Positions 12,451 through 24,764 of a stretch of 64,000 bases of DNA are shown here, one piece after another. This stretch comes from Panulirus ornatus (Eukaryota; Arthropoda; Malacostraca; Decapoda; Palinuridae). Below the pieces are notes generated by a model. The model searched no databases and had not been told where the DNA came from. It saw nothing but the letters and a program-made list of their open reading frames with translations. Numbering within the stretch: the stretch's first letter is position 1; each line of letters opens with the position of its first letter. The stretch lies in assembly GCF_036320965.1 (NCBI RefSeq), contig NC_092271.1:19299529-19363528 (forward strand). Reading direction: 5' to 3'. The position numbers and the translations under genes were made by a program.

Positions 12451-12850
12451 TAAAACTTGACCTTGTGTGTTTCACTGAATTTCATCCTTTTCGCTGTGAA
12501 TATTCCGGAGTGTTTCATTAAGTTTCATCAAACATTTCAATGTTTCATCTTCTCGTGATAAACATTCCACTATCTTTCATTTAGTTTCGTCAAACTACCA
12601 CTGTGTTTCATCCTCTTGTATAAACATGCCAGTGTCTTTCATTAACTTTCATCCTCTAGCGGTAAGCATTCCACTATGTTTCATTAAGTTTCATCTACGC
12701 GTGGTTAACATTTCTGTGTGTTTCAGTGCTTCATCTCCTCGCGGTGAAAATTTCCAGTGCGTTTCATTATGTTTCATCCCCTCGCGGTAAAAATTCCAGC
12801 GCGTTTCACTGAGCATTCTAGTGTTTCATTTAGCTTCATCCTTTCGCGAA
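12450..12850. repeat. Diverged minisatellite, TTTCATC / CATTCCA units
   Basis: About seven imperfect units share GTTTCATT, then CATCCTCTCGCGGTAAACAT-like and CCAGTGT segments. Copies are strongly diverged. Confidence 0.75.
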
Positions 12851-12989
12851 ACACTGCTTCATTATGTTTCAGCATGGCTCAGTACAGCCAGGACTAGCCT
12901 CTGTCATGTCAGTGTATCATGTCTTAACACTGGCTCAGTATGTCAATATGGTCCCCAGGGCCAGGGAAGGACACTAGTGTGTGAGGCAG

Positions 12990-13880
12990 CACACCACACA
13001 ATTACTGGGGGATGTTGTGAGTGCTACCAGCACACCCGACAGGTACTTGGGATGTTGTGAGGGCTACCAGCACACCCGACAGGTACTTGGGGATGTTGTG
13101 AGTGCTACCAGCACATCCGACAGTTACTGGGGGATGTTGTGAGTTCTACCAGCACACCAGACAGGTACTGAGGGATGTTGTGAGTGCTACCAGCACACCC
13201 GACAGGTACTGAGGGATGTTGTGAGTGCTACCAGCACATCCGACAGGTACTGGGGGATGTTGTGAGTGCTACCAGCACACCCGACAGGTACTGAGGGATG
13301 TTGTGAGTGCTACCAGCACACCCGACAGGTACTGAGGGATGTTGTGAGTGCTACCAGCACATCCGACAGGTACTGGGGGATGTTGTGAGTGCTACCAGCA
13401 CACCCGACAGGTACTGAGGGATGTTGTGAGTGCTACCAGCACACCCGACAGGTACTGAGGGATGTTGTGAGTGCTACCAGCACACCCGACAGGTACTGAG
13501 GGATGTTGTGAGTACTACCAGCACACCACACAATTACGAGGGATGTTGTGAGTAGTACCAGCACACCCGACAGGTACTGAGGGATGTTGTGAGTGCTACC
13601 AGCACATCCGACAGGTACTGAGGGATGTTGTGAGTGCTACCAGCACACCCGACAGGTACTGAGGGAAGGAGGTTGTGGTGTGAGGTGCCAGTACACACAC
13701 CCGACAGGCACTGGGGTGTGTTGTTAGTACAACCAGCACACCCGACACGTAACGGCGGGTGTTGTGAGCGCCGCCAACACACCCGACAGGTCCTGGGGGT
13801 TAGTTGTGAGAGGTGCCAGTACAACCCGACAGGGACTGCGAGGATGAGTGCTACCAGCATACCCGACGGGTACCGGGGAT
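12990..13880. repeat. Minisatellite, 41-bp unit
   Basis: About 20 copies containing GATGTTGTGAGTGCTACCAG and CACACCCGACAGGTACT. Copies after 13670 diverge. The ORFs of 100-130 aa here are repeat artefacts. Confidence 0.95.
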
Positions 13881-13889
13881 GTCGTGGTT

Positions 13890-14566
13890 GCTGCTGGCTC
13901 ATCCTACAGCCATCGCAGAGCGACACCCAACTGATTCAGGTGTGTGGGGCGAGGTGACGGAGGAGAAGGGAAAGCGAACGATGGAGAGACGGTAATGTGA
14001 GAGTAAACGAGAGAGTAAATGAGAACCAGACGAACTGAGAAGCTAGGAGAGTACGACAAGAGACTGAACGATAGAGCGAGTGGGATAGTGAGAGTGACAG
14101 GGAGTGTGATAGTGAGAGGGATGGGCGGTACTGAGAGAGAAAGAGGCTCCCTCCCTCTCCCTCCTTCTCCCTGTAGCATGGGCCGGCCGGGAGAGGATTA
14201 GTTAGCCATGCAACCACCACCACCAGCAATACGACAAAGAACTCTCAGACTCACCTGCAGCTGATCTCTCTTCCACCATTTTCTTTAGTCGAGTTTTCCA
14301 CCCCGATCTTCTATTTCAGGGTCGTATCAGAGGAAGATTTTATCCCCGTGTCTTTTCACCTCCGCGCTTAGCATCCACAAAGGAGAAACATCGGGGAGGC
14401 ATTATTTGCGAGGGTTTAATTTGTGTGGATACGTCAGTAATTCTTTCCTTACATTTACGAAAAAAAACAAACCAGTGAGCACTTGTGTCTTCAATTAACG
14501 TCAAGTCTAATGAAGAAAAAACAGTCATTTGTTCGTCAAGGGTGTAAGATTGTTAGAGTCAAACAT

Positions 14567-14597
<31 letters not shown>

Positions 14598-15940
14598 CAT
14601 GAGATGGAGAGTGCAAGTGTCTAGCTGTGGAAAAAAAGAAGCAGACGTCGACGTTTCCAATCCTCGAAGTGCCAACTCGCCCACAATATCTGCGGGACGT
14701 TATATTTGCGTGTATTTGCTAACATACTATACCCAACAAAGAACCCTTTGTTCGACACACGATATAAATAGATGTCCATGACATAACACATGCCGGACTG
14801 GAGTGACTGCAGCCATGATGAGTCAGCTTGTAGCTTTACTTTAACGTCAGCAAAATGGAAGCTTCAATCATTCCTACCTTTGTCGTTCGTCTTAACAATC
14901 GTTTTAGTGTCTGGAACTTTGAGAGCTCGTTCGTTAAGCATAGCGTCTCAAACCAGATGATCTTTACCCTTGGTTTTCATCAACGTGTGTTGTAAATTTC
15001 CCTCACTCTCCGGGGTAAGAAAGTGCTACCCATATACTATAAGGTCTATTCACTATATCCCACGGAAATCTTGCCAGGGTAAGACCCCAATTTCTTATAT
15101 TTATAACCAGCTATTGTGTGTAAGTAAGTGGGTTCCTTGCAACACCGTGTGTCGAGACCCACCTATTGCTCTTTATAAGTTGATGAATATACTTAAATAT
15201 ACTTAGATATACTTAACTACGCCACTAACCCAACGCCACACAAAACAAAATAAACTTCAAAAAGATGATTTTAGTCGGCCGGTGACGCTCTCCTACACAT
15301 GTAAACAAACATGGCGGCTGCGGAAGTTCCGCAAATGACATCATTTCCTTTTACAAAACACCTACGTGCAAAAAAAAAGAAAATAATCAACGACTTGTCC
15401 TATTTATATTTTTATCCCCTAAAATGAATCTATCTTATCGCGTTCTTTAATGGAAACAACACTTTATCTCAAACTTTTCCTTCCCCTCGAACTCTGGAAA
15501 GCGTTTCAGAAGTCTACGCTACGATGGTTGCCATGTTTCATTACTACTACGAACACTGCAGACTCCATGTACAGGTCTTGGAAAGGCCCAGAGAAGAGGC
15601 GGCATAATCTGTCCAGCCTCTCTTCATGATATATTGACTGTTCACCGCTCTCCCACGCTATCAGTACGTTGCCACGATTACAGGCCTCCTTACCGCCTTC
15701 TGCCACGCCCCTAGCAGGAGAGAGAGAGAGAGAGAGAGAGACCAGAGGAACGGCTGGGGGCTGTTGGGTGAGCCATTCCCGTAGAGGGCGGGGGGTCTCT
15801 TGTGTGCATGGCCTGGCGAGACCCGCGCCACACACACAGACAGGAGCCGAGGGAGGCAACACTCTGGATTACCGGGATGATCTCTCGCTCTTTAACGCTG
15901 TAAAATCGTTTCCCTGACCGTTCGTTGATGACCTGTGACT
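13890..15940. other. Intergenic or 5' intronic sequence upstream of exon 1
   Basis: No supported exon. It holds a GA-rich stretch (13960-14160), a short TA tract (14574-14598), a GA tract (15718-15740) and, at 15314-15323, ATGGCGGCTG in a context like vertebrate YY1-type start sites. The GFR signal-peptide exon could lie here or before the window; I cannot place it. Confidence 0.5.
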
Positions 15941-15954
15941 ATGTAACATTGATG

Positions 15955-16020
<66 letters not shown>
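15955..16020. repeat. (TC)n microsatellite before exon 1
   Basis: About 33 TC units, ending about 127 bp before the exon 1 acceptor. Confidence 0.97.
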
Positions 16021-16022
<2 letters not shown>

Positions 16023-16146
16023 GCCCCAACACCTCCATCCTTCGTCGTACGTTTCGTTCCACACACACCCCCTCCACAAGCCTTACTACTACTACTGCTA
16101 CTACTCCTGCTGCTGCTTCTAACCTCTGCTTGTCTCTCTCTCTCAG

Positions 16147-16275
16147 CAGGCGCAGCGGGTCCCCAGGAGGAGAAGGAGCCACTCAACTGCCTGGTGGCTA
16201 AGGGTCTGTGCGACGAGGACGCCAACTGCTCTGCCCTCCTGAAGGTCGTTCCAATCCTCTGCGGCCCAGAACTAG
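16147..16275 (+). CDS. Gfrl: Gfrl-like exon 1: first half of GDNF-receptor domain D1
   Basis: Encodes a short linker rich in Ala, Gly and Glu, then the start of D1 with four cysteines, including the motifs LNCLVAKGLC and DANCSALL and ending at ILCGPEL. This matches the C-x6-C-x5-C opening of the first domain of GFR-alpha proteins. The acceptor is a CAGCAG doublet, so the exon may start at 16147 or 16150 (one codon difference). A branch-like TTCTAAC lies at 16117-16123, before a pyrimidine tract. The donor at 16276 reads AG/GTCAGT and leaves one base (phase 1), which joins exon 2 to give Val. No start codon is in frame here. The same frame stays open upstream through a leucine-rich stretch, so an earlier acceptor at 16080 that would include a signal peptide is possible. 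Confidence 0.88.
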
Positions 16276-16354
16276 GTCAGTCGGTGTTCGCTGCCCGCCC
16301 CCCAGGTTACTGCAAACGCTTGAAATAACTTTTAAAACTTAAGTTTATATATAT

Positions 16355-16358
<4 letters not shown>

Positions 16359-16413
<55 letters not shown>
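16359..16413. repeat. (TA)n microsatellite
   Basis: About 27 TA units in intron 1. Confidence 0.97.
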
Positions 16414-16415
<2 letters not shown>

Positions 16416-16585
16416 TTTCTTTCTCTTTTTAAAAATACTTAATTGTCTCTCATGCTTTAGCGAGACAGCGCCATGAACAAAGGCACAACAGCTACATTTA
16501 CAAACATCGACTATGACCGACGCCCTGTATGATGTAACTTTCTATCCCTCACACTCCTCCTAGACTCTTGTCATCAACTTCTGGA

Positions 16586-16589
<4 letters not shown>

Positions 16590-16650
<61 letters not shown>
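16590..16650. repeat. (TC)n microsatellite
   Basis: About 30 TC units in intron 1. Confidence 0.97.
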
Positions 16651-16651
<1 letters not shown>

Positions 16652-16734
16652 AGTCTTCCACCTAAGCTGTGTCATCTGCAAACAACATCAGGTTCTCCTC
16701 CCGTAACCCTTAACCCCGAGCATATTATAAATCT

Positions 16735-17030
16735 GTACCTTTGCTTTAAGACCCACGAACCCGAGGATATTATAAACCTTTGCTTTAAGACCCACGTATC
16801 CGAGGATATTATAAACCTTTGCTTTAAGACCCACGTATCCGAGGATATTATAAACCTTTGCTTTAAGACCCACGAACCCGAGGATATTATAAACCTTTGC
16901 TTTAAGACCCACGTACCCGAGGATATTGTAAACCTTTGCTTTAAGACCCACGTATCCGAGGATATTATAAACCTTTGCTTTAAGACCCACGTACCCGATG
17001 ATATTGTAAACCTTTAAGACCTACGTAACT
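16735..17030. repeat. Minisatellite, 39-bp unit (13 codons), open on both strands
   Basis: About seven copies containing GAGGATATTATAAACCTTTG and CTTTAAGACCCACG. Since 39 is a multiple of three, one frame on each strand stays open with a 13-residue period. I do not call a gene. Confidence 0.93.
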
Positions 17031-17502
17031 CATTCCTTCACCACCCCGTTCATAAAACAGGTTCGAAGACCACTGCGACATTACATATCCTCGACGCAGA
17101 CCCATCTTCATCGGAAACCAGTGACTTCACATTCTCTTCGCACACACTCATTACTCTCCTCATACAAATGCCTCATACGAATCCCACACAGGCTCCTCAA
17201 ACAAACCACCAGCTCCACACATCCTTCTACCTCTCCTGCAACCACAGTGCTCCACAGTGCTCTCTCTGCAAGTCCTCAGTACCTCACAGAACAGCCTGAC
17301 TAACCAACTAACAGTGTTAGAACCTTCTTCATAACTTGTACCGGGAGCAGACGAGGAAGAGCCGCATTCGCTCACGCCTGCTCTCTGGGTGCCATACATA
17401 ATGCAACGAAACCAGATCCCCCTACCCACAGCCGAGCTCGCAGACCTTTCCACTGCTTCCCCTGAACGATCACTTCACATGCTCTGGTACAGTCCAATAA
17501 CA

Positions 17503-17745
<243 letters not shown>

Positions 17746-17903
17746 AGTGAAAAAGCTACCCCTCAACGACGGTGAATCATCATCGTCAGTTGACAATTGT
17801 GAGTTTTGGCTCGTCGATGAATTTCTCGCTCCAAAGGAGTCCAATCTTCTTGCTACTGATTGTAGCACAGCCATGAAGCTGCTGGAGCATGGGGTCCTAA
17901 GGT

Positions 17904-17983
<80 letters not shown>

Positions 17984-17990
17984 TATATAT
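17904..17990. repeat. (TA)n microsatellite
   Basis: About 40 TA units with rare ACA/GTA interruptions. Confidence 0.97.
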
Positions 17991-17999
17991 ATTGTTATT

Positions 18000-18960
18000 T
18001 CCTGTATGATTTCCTAGAATCTTTTACGTCAGACATATCGCCCACACGTCTTCGTGACGAAAAACGTAGTTTTAGTGTCTAAAACTACGTCCAGATTTTA
18101 GATTTTCATGGAAAATTTCACTTGTGGGTAAAGTTATGTTAATCGGCTTCGCAAGGATAGTTCCCTCCATAACTCAAAGCAGACTTTTTCACTTTAAATC
18201 AACTCAATACCGCAAGCATAACGACGCTTGTAATGAATACAATAATTATAATCTTTGAACAAAATCAAAGGTATTTTTCAGAGAGACATCAGACAACCTC
18301 CGATTCAGTTTTCAAACGATCGGTGCCAATTCATCATTACGAACGTGACTCTTTCAATCAACAGAAGGAAAAATAAAGATAGCTTTGTTTCCAGTGATAA
18401 CATGGCATCTCATTACTATCTTTAGAAAAAAATGACATTTTGATTTACTATCATTTTCAAGTTACGAAAACTATCCCGAAATTTTCCACGAATCATACAA
18501 ATAAACACGTATTTCATTATATGACTCGAAATATAATACCTTGTGTCAATTCATTTTTCAAAGCTTCGTTGTTGTACACTTGAAATGTAAACATCACATT
18601 TACCAGTTAATCAGAACGTCGACTTTAAAAACAACTTCTTTTTTTTCTTTTAGTCACTTTACTGATGACATATTGGCGGGACGGCAGAGCCATCTTGTTT
18701 GTCGTTAAGAATCATGACTGTACGATCTCTGTGCCTCTACACGGGTTCGACTCCTCCCCCTAGGTGTAGTACAGTACCTACAGTTACACTCACAACAAAT
18801 ACAAGAGAGATACCTTTCGCGGCTACAACAGTCCTGCCTCTGAGGCAATGCTGACGCAAACAGGTAACACGAGCGTAGTAAGAAGGCTGCTACTGAAACG
18901 AAACCCCTTTGCGTAACTTGCAGGTTACGCAACCGATGTATAACGAGGGAGGGGGGACTG
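18000..18960. other. Intron 1 sequence, AT-rich, with one short hairpin
   Basis: No coding signal. A 12-bp perfect inverted repeat with a 3-base loop (ACGTAGTTTTAG/CTAAAACTACGT) lies at 18064-18090. Confidence 0.6.
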
Positions 18961-18974
18961 TATATATACGGTAA

Positions 18975-19024
18975 ACACACACACACACACACACAAACAC
19001 ACACAAACACACACACACACACAC
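18975..19024. repeat. (AC)n microsatellite, interrupted
   Basis: About 25 units with AAAC interruptions. Confidence 0.95.
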
Positions 19025-19039
19025 GAGACGTTAGGCTCC

Positions 19040-19170
19040 GAGAAATATCAGGTATTTCCCCCTCCAAGGAATATTAGGTATTTCTCCAGACGAGAATTAG
19101 GAGGCATTTCTCCGGCCGAGAAATAGTAAGTATCTCTCCCGCCGAGAAATAGCAGGTATTTCTCCTGCCG
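19040..19170. repeat. Short minisatellite, about 33-bp unit
   Basis: Four to five diverged copies sharing GAGAAAT, AGGTATTTCTCC and a CCG-containing linker. Confidence 0.8.
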
Positions 19171-19179
19171 CGCGTAAGA

Positions 19180-20190
19180 CTCGACGACTTCAAACGAGAG
19201 AAATATGAAATATAAGGCATAGGCTGGAAGGAAGGCCTACCAGCAGCTGTGGATAATGGACCGCCTGGGCGACTAGCGTCCCTCAGGACTCCATCTTATC
19301 TCCCATCCTCTTTCCTCATGCTCCTCACGACTACTGCTCCTCCACAAGACGAGTCCGCTCTACAAACCTCACCTCACCTCTCCTCTTCCTCCTCCTCCTC
19401 CTCCTCCTCCCTCACGATTTCCTCACTATTCATCTCACAGTCAACACATTTTGTCTCGTAACTCGGGATGGGGGAGCGGTAATATGCTTAAATCATTCGA
19501 TGTAAAAAAAAAAGTGATAGATATTCTCCACATAAAGAACACACGAAAATTAGCCTCACATAAGTTGGGATATTGTACAAGTACCGAAACGATTTATTTC
19601 TGAGCAGCTATTGCATGAACCTGCATGGATTATGCAGCTGCATATGCTATTGCATAAGCCTACGTATATGGATTATGCAGCTGCATATGTTATTGCAGTA
19701 ACCTATATGGCTTACTGCTTTGCACTGTTCTTTCATATTTCTTTCAATCAGAATGAAATCAAAATGAAAGCTTCTATCGCCTGCTCTCAACCATTTCTTT
19801 CCTACTGGCCATGACAATGCTCCTCTCTCATTTCTCCATGTTTCACACCGACCTCGCAATGCTGCCTGCGCAGGTGTGGCACAGCCACTAAAGCCTGCAC
19901 CCACGAGGGCGTAGCTGGCTGCTGCTTCCCATAGTGTCGACGTGGAGGCCAACCACATCAGGGTTGACCGTTATGTGATGCCGCCTCTTAACCCAGTAGA
20001 GTGAAGTTGTGGAAAGTCACCCCATTCTCTCATCTTTCCCTCTTCCTATAACCCTTCCGTCTCCAATGGTCAGGACTACGAACACTACTGTCGCTCATGA
20101 ACTCCTTATTGAACGCATTATTTGAACTTTTGAACTTATATGTTGACTGAGGTGAAGGAGGAAAGCAAGAAAAGAAACAGCAAGCTAGGA
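19180..20190. other. Intron 1 sequence, no gene seen
   Basis: It holds a short CTC trinucleotide tract (about 19385-19412) and a roughly 49-bp direct duplication at 19615-19710 containing GGATTATGCAGCTGCATATG. Nothing coding. Confidence 0.55.
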
Positions 20191-20194
20191 TAGT

Positions 20195-20330
20195 ATGCTA
20201 GGTCGCCCGGCCAATGGTGTTAGAAACCTTCAAAGAAAGGCTTCATTCCCAGGGATCAGAAACCACCTAGGATCGAAACCCAAGTGGCCGGTTACTCAAC
20301 CACTGGGCCAGGACTCGCGCAAAGGAATAC
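20195..20330 (-). mobile_element. tRNA-derived SINE-like fragment
   Basis: On the - strand an A-box-like TGGCCCAGTGG (20300-20310) is followed by a B-box-like GGTTTCGATCC (about 20271-20281). Spacing is shorter than in a functional tRNA. A degraded SINE head is the best reading. Confidence 0.45.
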
Positions 20331-20439
20331 ATCTACATATGTAATTGCAATCGTGAGAATATCACAGGTGGAGGCTACGCCACGGCCGAAGGTAAAGTAA
20401 GCTGTAGTACCGTCAATGCTGTTTTCCTGAGGGGCCGGG

Positions 20440-20690
20440 GTAGCGACGGGAATGGATGAAGGCAAGCAAGTATGAATATGTACATGTGTATGTATTTAAT
20501 GTCTGTGTATGTCTATATATGTTGATATGTATATGTATGTATATATGCGTATGTGGGCATTTATGTACATATATGAGTATATGAGTGGATGGGCCACTCT
20601 CTGTCTGTTTCCTTGCGCTACCTCTCTGACGCGGGAAACAGCGACTAAGTATAATGAACATATAGTATCATTATCATATCATTATCATTT
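20440..20690. repeat. Dispersed decapod-type repeat, reverse to the 36.3-kb copy
   Basis: An ATGTATATGTATG-rich stretch is followed by GTTTCCTTGCGCTACCTC and ACGCGGGAAACAGCGAC. The reverse complement matches 36295-36570. Confidence 0.7.
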
Positions 20691-20875
20691 TCTTTCCTTC
20701 TCTCTGGCTTCCCATGGCCTGCCTTGCCCCCCGCCCCCTCCCCACAGTCAGCCTCACTGGCCAGGTAAATTGCTTGGACTTACAAGTATTCAATAGTTCC
20801 AGGTTCCCCTCCGGCTCACTCAAATTTCAACCTGTAGAATGTCTATTACCTCCCTGTCATGGTCTGTCGATCTGG

Positions 20876-20878
<3 letters not shown>

Positions 20879-20922
<44 letters not shown>
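20879..20922. repeat. (GT)n microsatellite
   Basis: About 22 GT units. Confidence 0.97.
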
Positions 20923-20924
<2 letters not shown>

Positions 20925-21542
20925 TTATCTACTTTCACAGTACGAGGAGGGAGTTCTACACTTGTGGAGCTCCACACCTTGAACTTTCTCTCCTGTGACA
21001 CAAGTTTTAAAACTTCTTTCATGCTGTCCGCATTCATCATTCAGTTCGTTTCATTCATCTTTCATCTTCGGCTACAAATAAACGTTTTCTACATATCATC
21101 CAAACAGTCTTCCTTAATTCTGGTTGTCATAACTTTGCATCTTTCAAAGAACTGTTTACTGTTAACGTCATAAAATGATTTAGAAAAATTGAAGAGTTGT
21201 GATCAGGTCACCCCTAACTCCTTCTCTATTCCATAGTGGACACATCTGTGACTTCTAACCATCCACTGTAACACGACTTTCCCAAATTCTGATACCATCT
21301 TTGTCGCCCTCCTCTTTATCTTCTTCATTAGTTCTCTGTGTTTCTTTAGGGGGGACCAAACTTGTGAAGCATCTTCTAGTTCTGGCCTCAGAGATCGTAG
21401 ACAGCTTGCTGATCCAGTACCTACTCCATCCATGTACACGAGTGCTTGTTCAATATCTTCCAGATGATATGGTGTCTTCTTTACGATTCTCGTACCTGGA
21501 AACAGGTTAGGCCCACTGTCGAATCTCAAGTCCCCCTCCTCC

Positions 21543-21609
<67 letters not shown>

Positions 21610-22330
21610 GCAGATATCTGCAGCTCATGTCCTGCTGAAATATATTCGCATCGAGTACCCTCTTCTACTTTACCCCCATCCTCATCACCCTGCATTTAAT
21701 CGGTTTGAATTCCATCAACCACGTTGTAATTCCATCTCAATGGTGTTGGGAGCTTACGGTGCCAATCACGCAAAACACTTTTGAACCTGTCATTCTCATC
21801 GTTCCCTACGAATCCTTTCCCTGAATCAAACACCTTGATTGGCTGCTCTTTAACTGCCAATCTTCTCCTGATGAATTCATGGAAAAGTTATGGGTTATCT
21901 CCGGCTATTAGTCATTCTTTAATGTCTTGTGCTTTTCAAATGTTGGTTGGCCATGGTGCCGCATATCCACAGTACATCCCGAAGCCCATTCGCTTTTCTT
22001 TATCATAAAGCTTCCATACACCGAGCCAAGCCTTTCCCTGTCTATTCTCACTCCAGGCCATGTACATTCCACTCTACACAACTTCATTAAATGATTCTGT
22101 TTCAGTGTTCCTCAGATCTCTCTCTTCCTCTGCGTCTGTCGGTGTCATTTGTTTCTGCTCAATAGGACTAGAATATGTTCGTGTCTCCCGTCCATTTCCA
22201 GCAGTCTCCTCCGTCTGTATTATGGTCATTTGCTTTCGTTGTTGGGCCTCACTGACAGCTAAAAGAAGACCTTTGTGATATTCATGCTGATGATCTATTA
22301 TATTCAACTCGCCTTCTTTCCACATGTTAC
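20925..22330 (-). mobile_element. Decayed LINE remnant
   Basis: The - strand frame at about 21440-21290 reads ASQVWSPLKKHRELMKKI then KRRATKMV, the typical LINE reverse-transcriptase C-terminal pattern VWSPxLKKxxxxxxKxQRRxTKM. A charged stretch at 22325-22074 may be part of the same element. A TC tract interrupts it at 21546-21607, and stops break every frame. Extent is approximate. Confidence 0.5.
21546..21607. repeat. (TC)n microsatellite within LINE remnant
   Basis: About 31 TC units. Confidence 0.97.
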
Positions 22331-22339
22331 ATTTTCAAA

Positions 22340-23010
22340 GTATAAAAATGAATTTGATACAACAATTTCCTCACATGGGATAGATTTAACGAGCAGACAT
22401 GAAGGTGTGACATTAAAAGGAATTCAATGTAGTATCAGCGCGAGCAATCATTCTTTTTTTTTTCCCTCAGAAGTAGAATTGTATAACAATGAAATGCATT
22501 ACAGTCAGATGCATTAAATGAAAAACGTATCACTATCTTTAAATCAAAGCGACAGAAATATCTAAGTGAAATGTATTATATGAAAACATCCCCGTTCAGA
22601 AGGAGGAGAAAATACAGCGACTCTTTAAAAGCTGAACCTTGTTTTCCTTCTTTAGATTTCAGTCTCCTCCCTGGAGAAGCCCACTATAACTAGAGCTGGG
22701 ATCTTTTCCCTCCCTCACACTTTCTTAGGAAAATTTCCCCGGCAGTATTCTCCATCTGTTGAATATGGTCTTCGCTCTCAGCTTTTCCCCCTGTCGGCCG
22801 TTAAGCCGAAGGAGGTGGCGGGAGAGGAGATGCCTTCTGTTTCATTATCCCGTCTCTTCCACAGATAAGATCATGACTACAGGTAACCTCATCATGAACC
22901 ATCAGATCTGTCGTTGTCTGTCCTTCCTTCCCCGTCCAGGCGTCCACCGTCTAAACATCCCTCACCCACACAGTCCCCGTTCAGATGGTTTTCGCCCAGT
23001 GGTCCCCGTA
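22340..23010. other. Intron 1 sequence, nothing recognised
   Basis: No repeat or coding structure that I can support. Confidence 0.5.
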
Positions 23011-23019
23011 AAGACATCT

Positions 23020-23390
23020 GTTCAGACGATCCATGTCCAGATGTCCCCCATCCACACCTCCCCTGTCCGAACGTCCCTCGTCCAAATGTCCCTGGTCCTG
23101 GCTTCCCCTATCCAGGCGTCCCTCGTCTAAGCGTCCCCATTCCAGACGTTCATGTTCGTAAGTGTCCCGTCCAGACGTTCCTCGTCCAGATACTCCCGTC
23201 CAGACGTCCCTCGTCCAGATACTCCCGTCCAGATGTCCCTCGTCCAGATACTCCCGTCCAGACGTCCCTCGTCCTGATTCTCTCGTCCAGACGTCCCTCG
23301 TTCAGACATACCTTGTCCTGGCGTCCCCCGTCGAGACGCCCCTCGTCTAGACGCTCCTCCTGCAGAAGTCTCGTCTAGACGTCCCTCTGA
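23020..23390. repeat. Minisatellite, about 29-bp unit (CGTCCAGACGTCCCTC)
   Basis: Regular copies at 23160-23290 contain CGTCCAGATACTCC alternating with CGTCCAGACGTCCCTC; flanks are diverged. Confidence 0.92.
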
Positions 23391-23589
23391 ACACATCCTC
23401 GCGTTTGGACCATTCTCTTTGTTCCTGGAATTACAAACGGTATACAGGTATAAATAAACATGTACCAATAAACGCACACAAAGCCATGAATACGAGGGCA
23501 AATCAAATGCAGAAAATAGAGCTACAATTAACTAAAGATAAATATCACACAAAAAGAAATATACCTTTTTATCCATTAGAAAGTAGACA

Positions 23590-23611
23590 CGCACGTACAC
23601 GCACGCGCGCG

Positions 23612-23652
<41 letters not shown>

Positions 23653-23660
23653 GCGAGCGC
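23590..23660. repeat. (CA)n/(CG)n microsatellite
   Basis: Mixed ACGC, GCGC and ACAC tract. Confidence 0.93.
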
Positions 23661-24760
23661 AATAAAGAACAGAATATTTACTGGTAAGAGATGAAGCTCT
23701 ATATGTGTCAAAATCCCTACCTCCCTGTCTCCTATGAATAGATAATCCCACATACACACTCCGCTCTCACCACCACACGAGCCGTGGGGTTCGAGACAAC
23801 CCCGACCAGCGTGTGATGTGTTATGTGGTGGATCACGACTCAAGGCAGCACATATATTCTAACGTTTGTCAGCCAGGTGGCCTAAGCTCAGAGCTATCAA
23901 GTCGTCTTTCATGCTCGTATGTTCACCAAGGACCATACTTACACACCATGCAATCTACGGTTCATGGAGCTGTACCATATTTGTGGTCGAGGAGGAATAA
24001 TTCTCAAGGTTTTGAGGAGAAGACCTCAACACAGTGGGCGCACCTCATCAAAAGAAAAAAAACCCATCAACACAGAGGCCTTACCTCACCACAAAATGAC
24101 ACCCTTAACACAAGGAACACAACAAAAAACCCCACACATTACAAAGCTTCTCTTTTCATCACTATCATTTTCCGCTAACGGAGGGGAGGGAGTGTGTGTC
24201 CCCACGCCCAAATGGCGGCCCTTACCATCTTTAGGTCTTGAGCCATTTCCTTCCCTCCGATCCCCGACATTTAAAACTCAATACAATGAAAAAATATATA
24301 TGTATATGTACGAGAACAATGTCGGCAACTCAAACGCCAGGTAGAAATGATTGCCAGAAGTTGTTATCCCGTGACGCCCAAGGGCGAAGTGCTTCGGCAA
24401 GTCTGATTGTGTCAATAACCGATCTGGTTCTGGCCGACACTTGCCCTCAAGACGTGGGAGGGAGACGACATCTCGCAAGGTTCGCTGACGTTGACGACTT
24501 GCACCCGTAGTAAATAATCAAGTATGATATTCAGAAACGTTGGTTCCATGATGTTTCTGAATTCATAATTCAATTCATCTATACAACCTTGTTTACATTA
24601 TTAATAAAGTATTCCTCATGCAAGTCTCAAACTGGTCGTTGGAGCTCTGCCTGTCCACGGGGTCTCATTCTGTGGATCTGACCCTGATCCAAGGAACTGA
24701 TGAAGACGGAACGGTGAAGGTACCACCCACCCACCGTGGAGCTCAGCTGTCAAGGGCGCC
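23660..24760. other. Intron 1 sequence, no gene seen
   Basis: Small ORFs only, with no family resemblance that I recognise. Confidence 0.5.
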
Positions 24761-24764
24761 TTCC

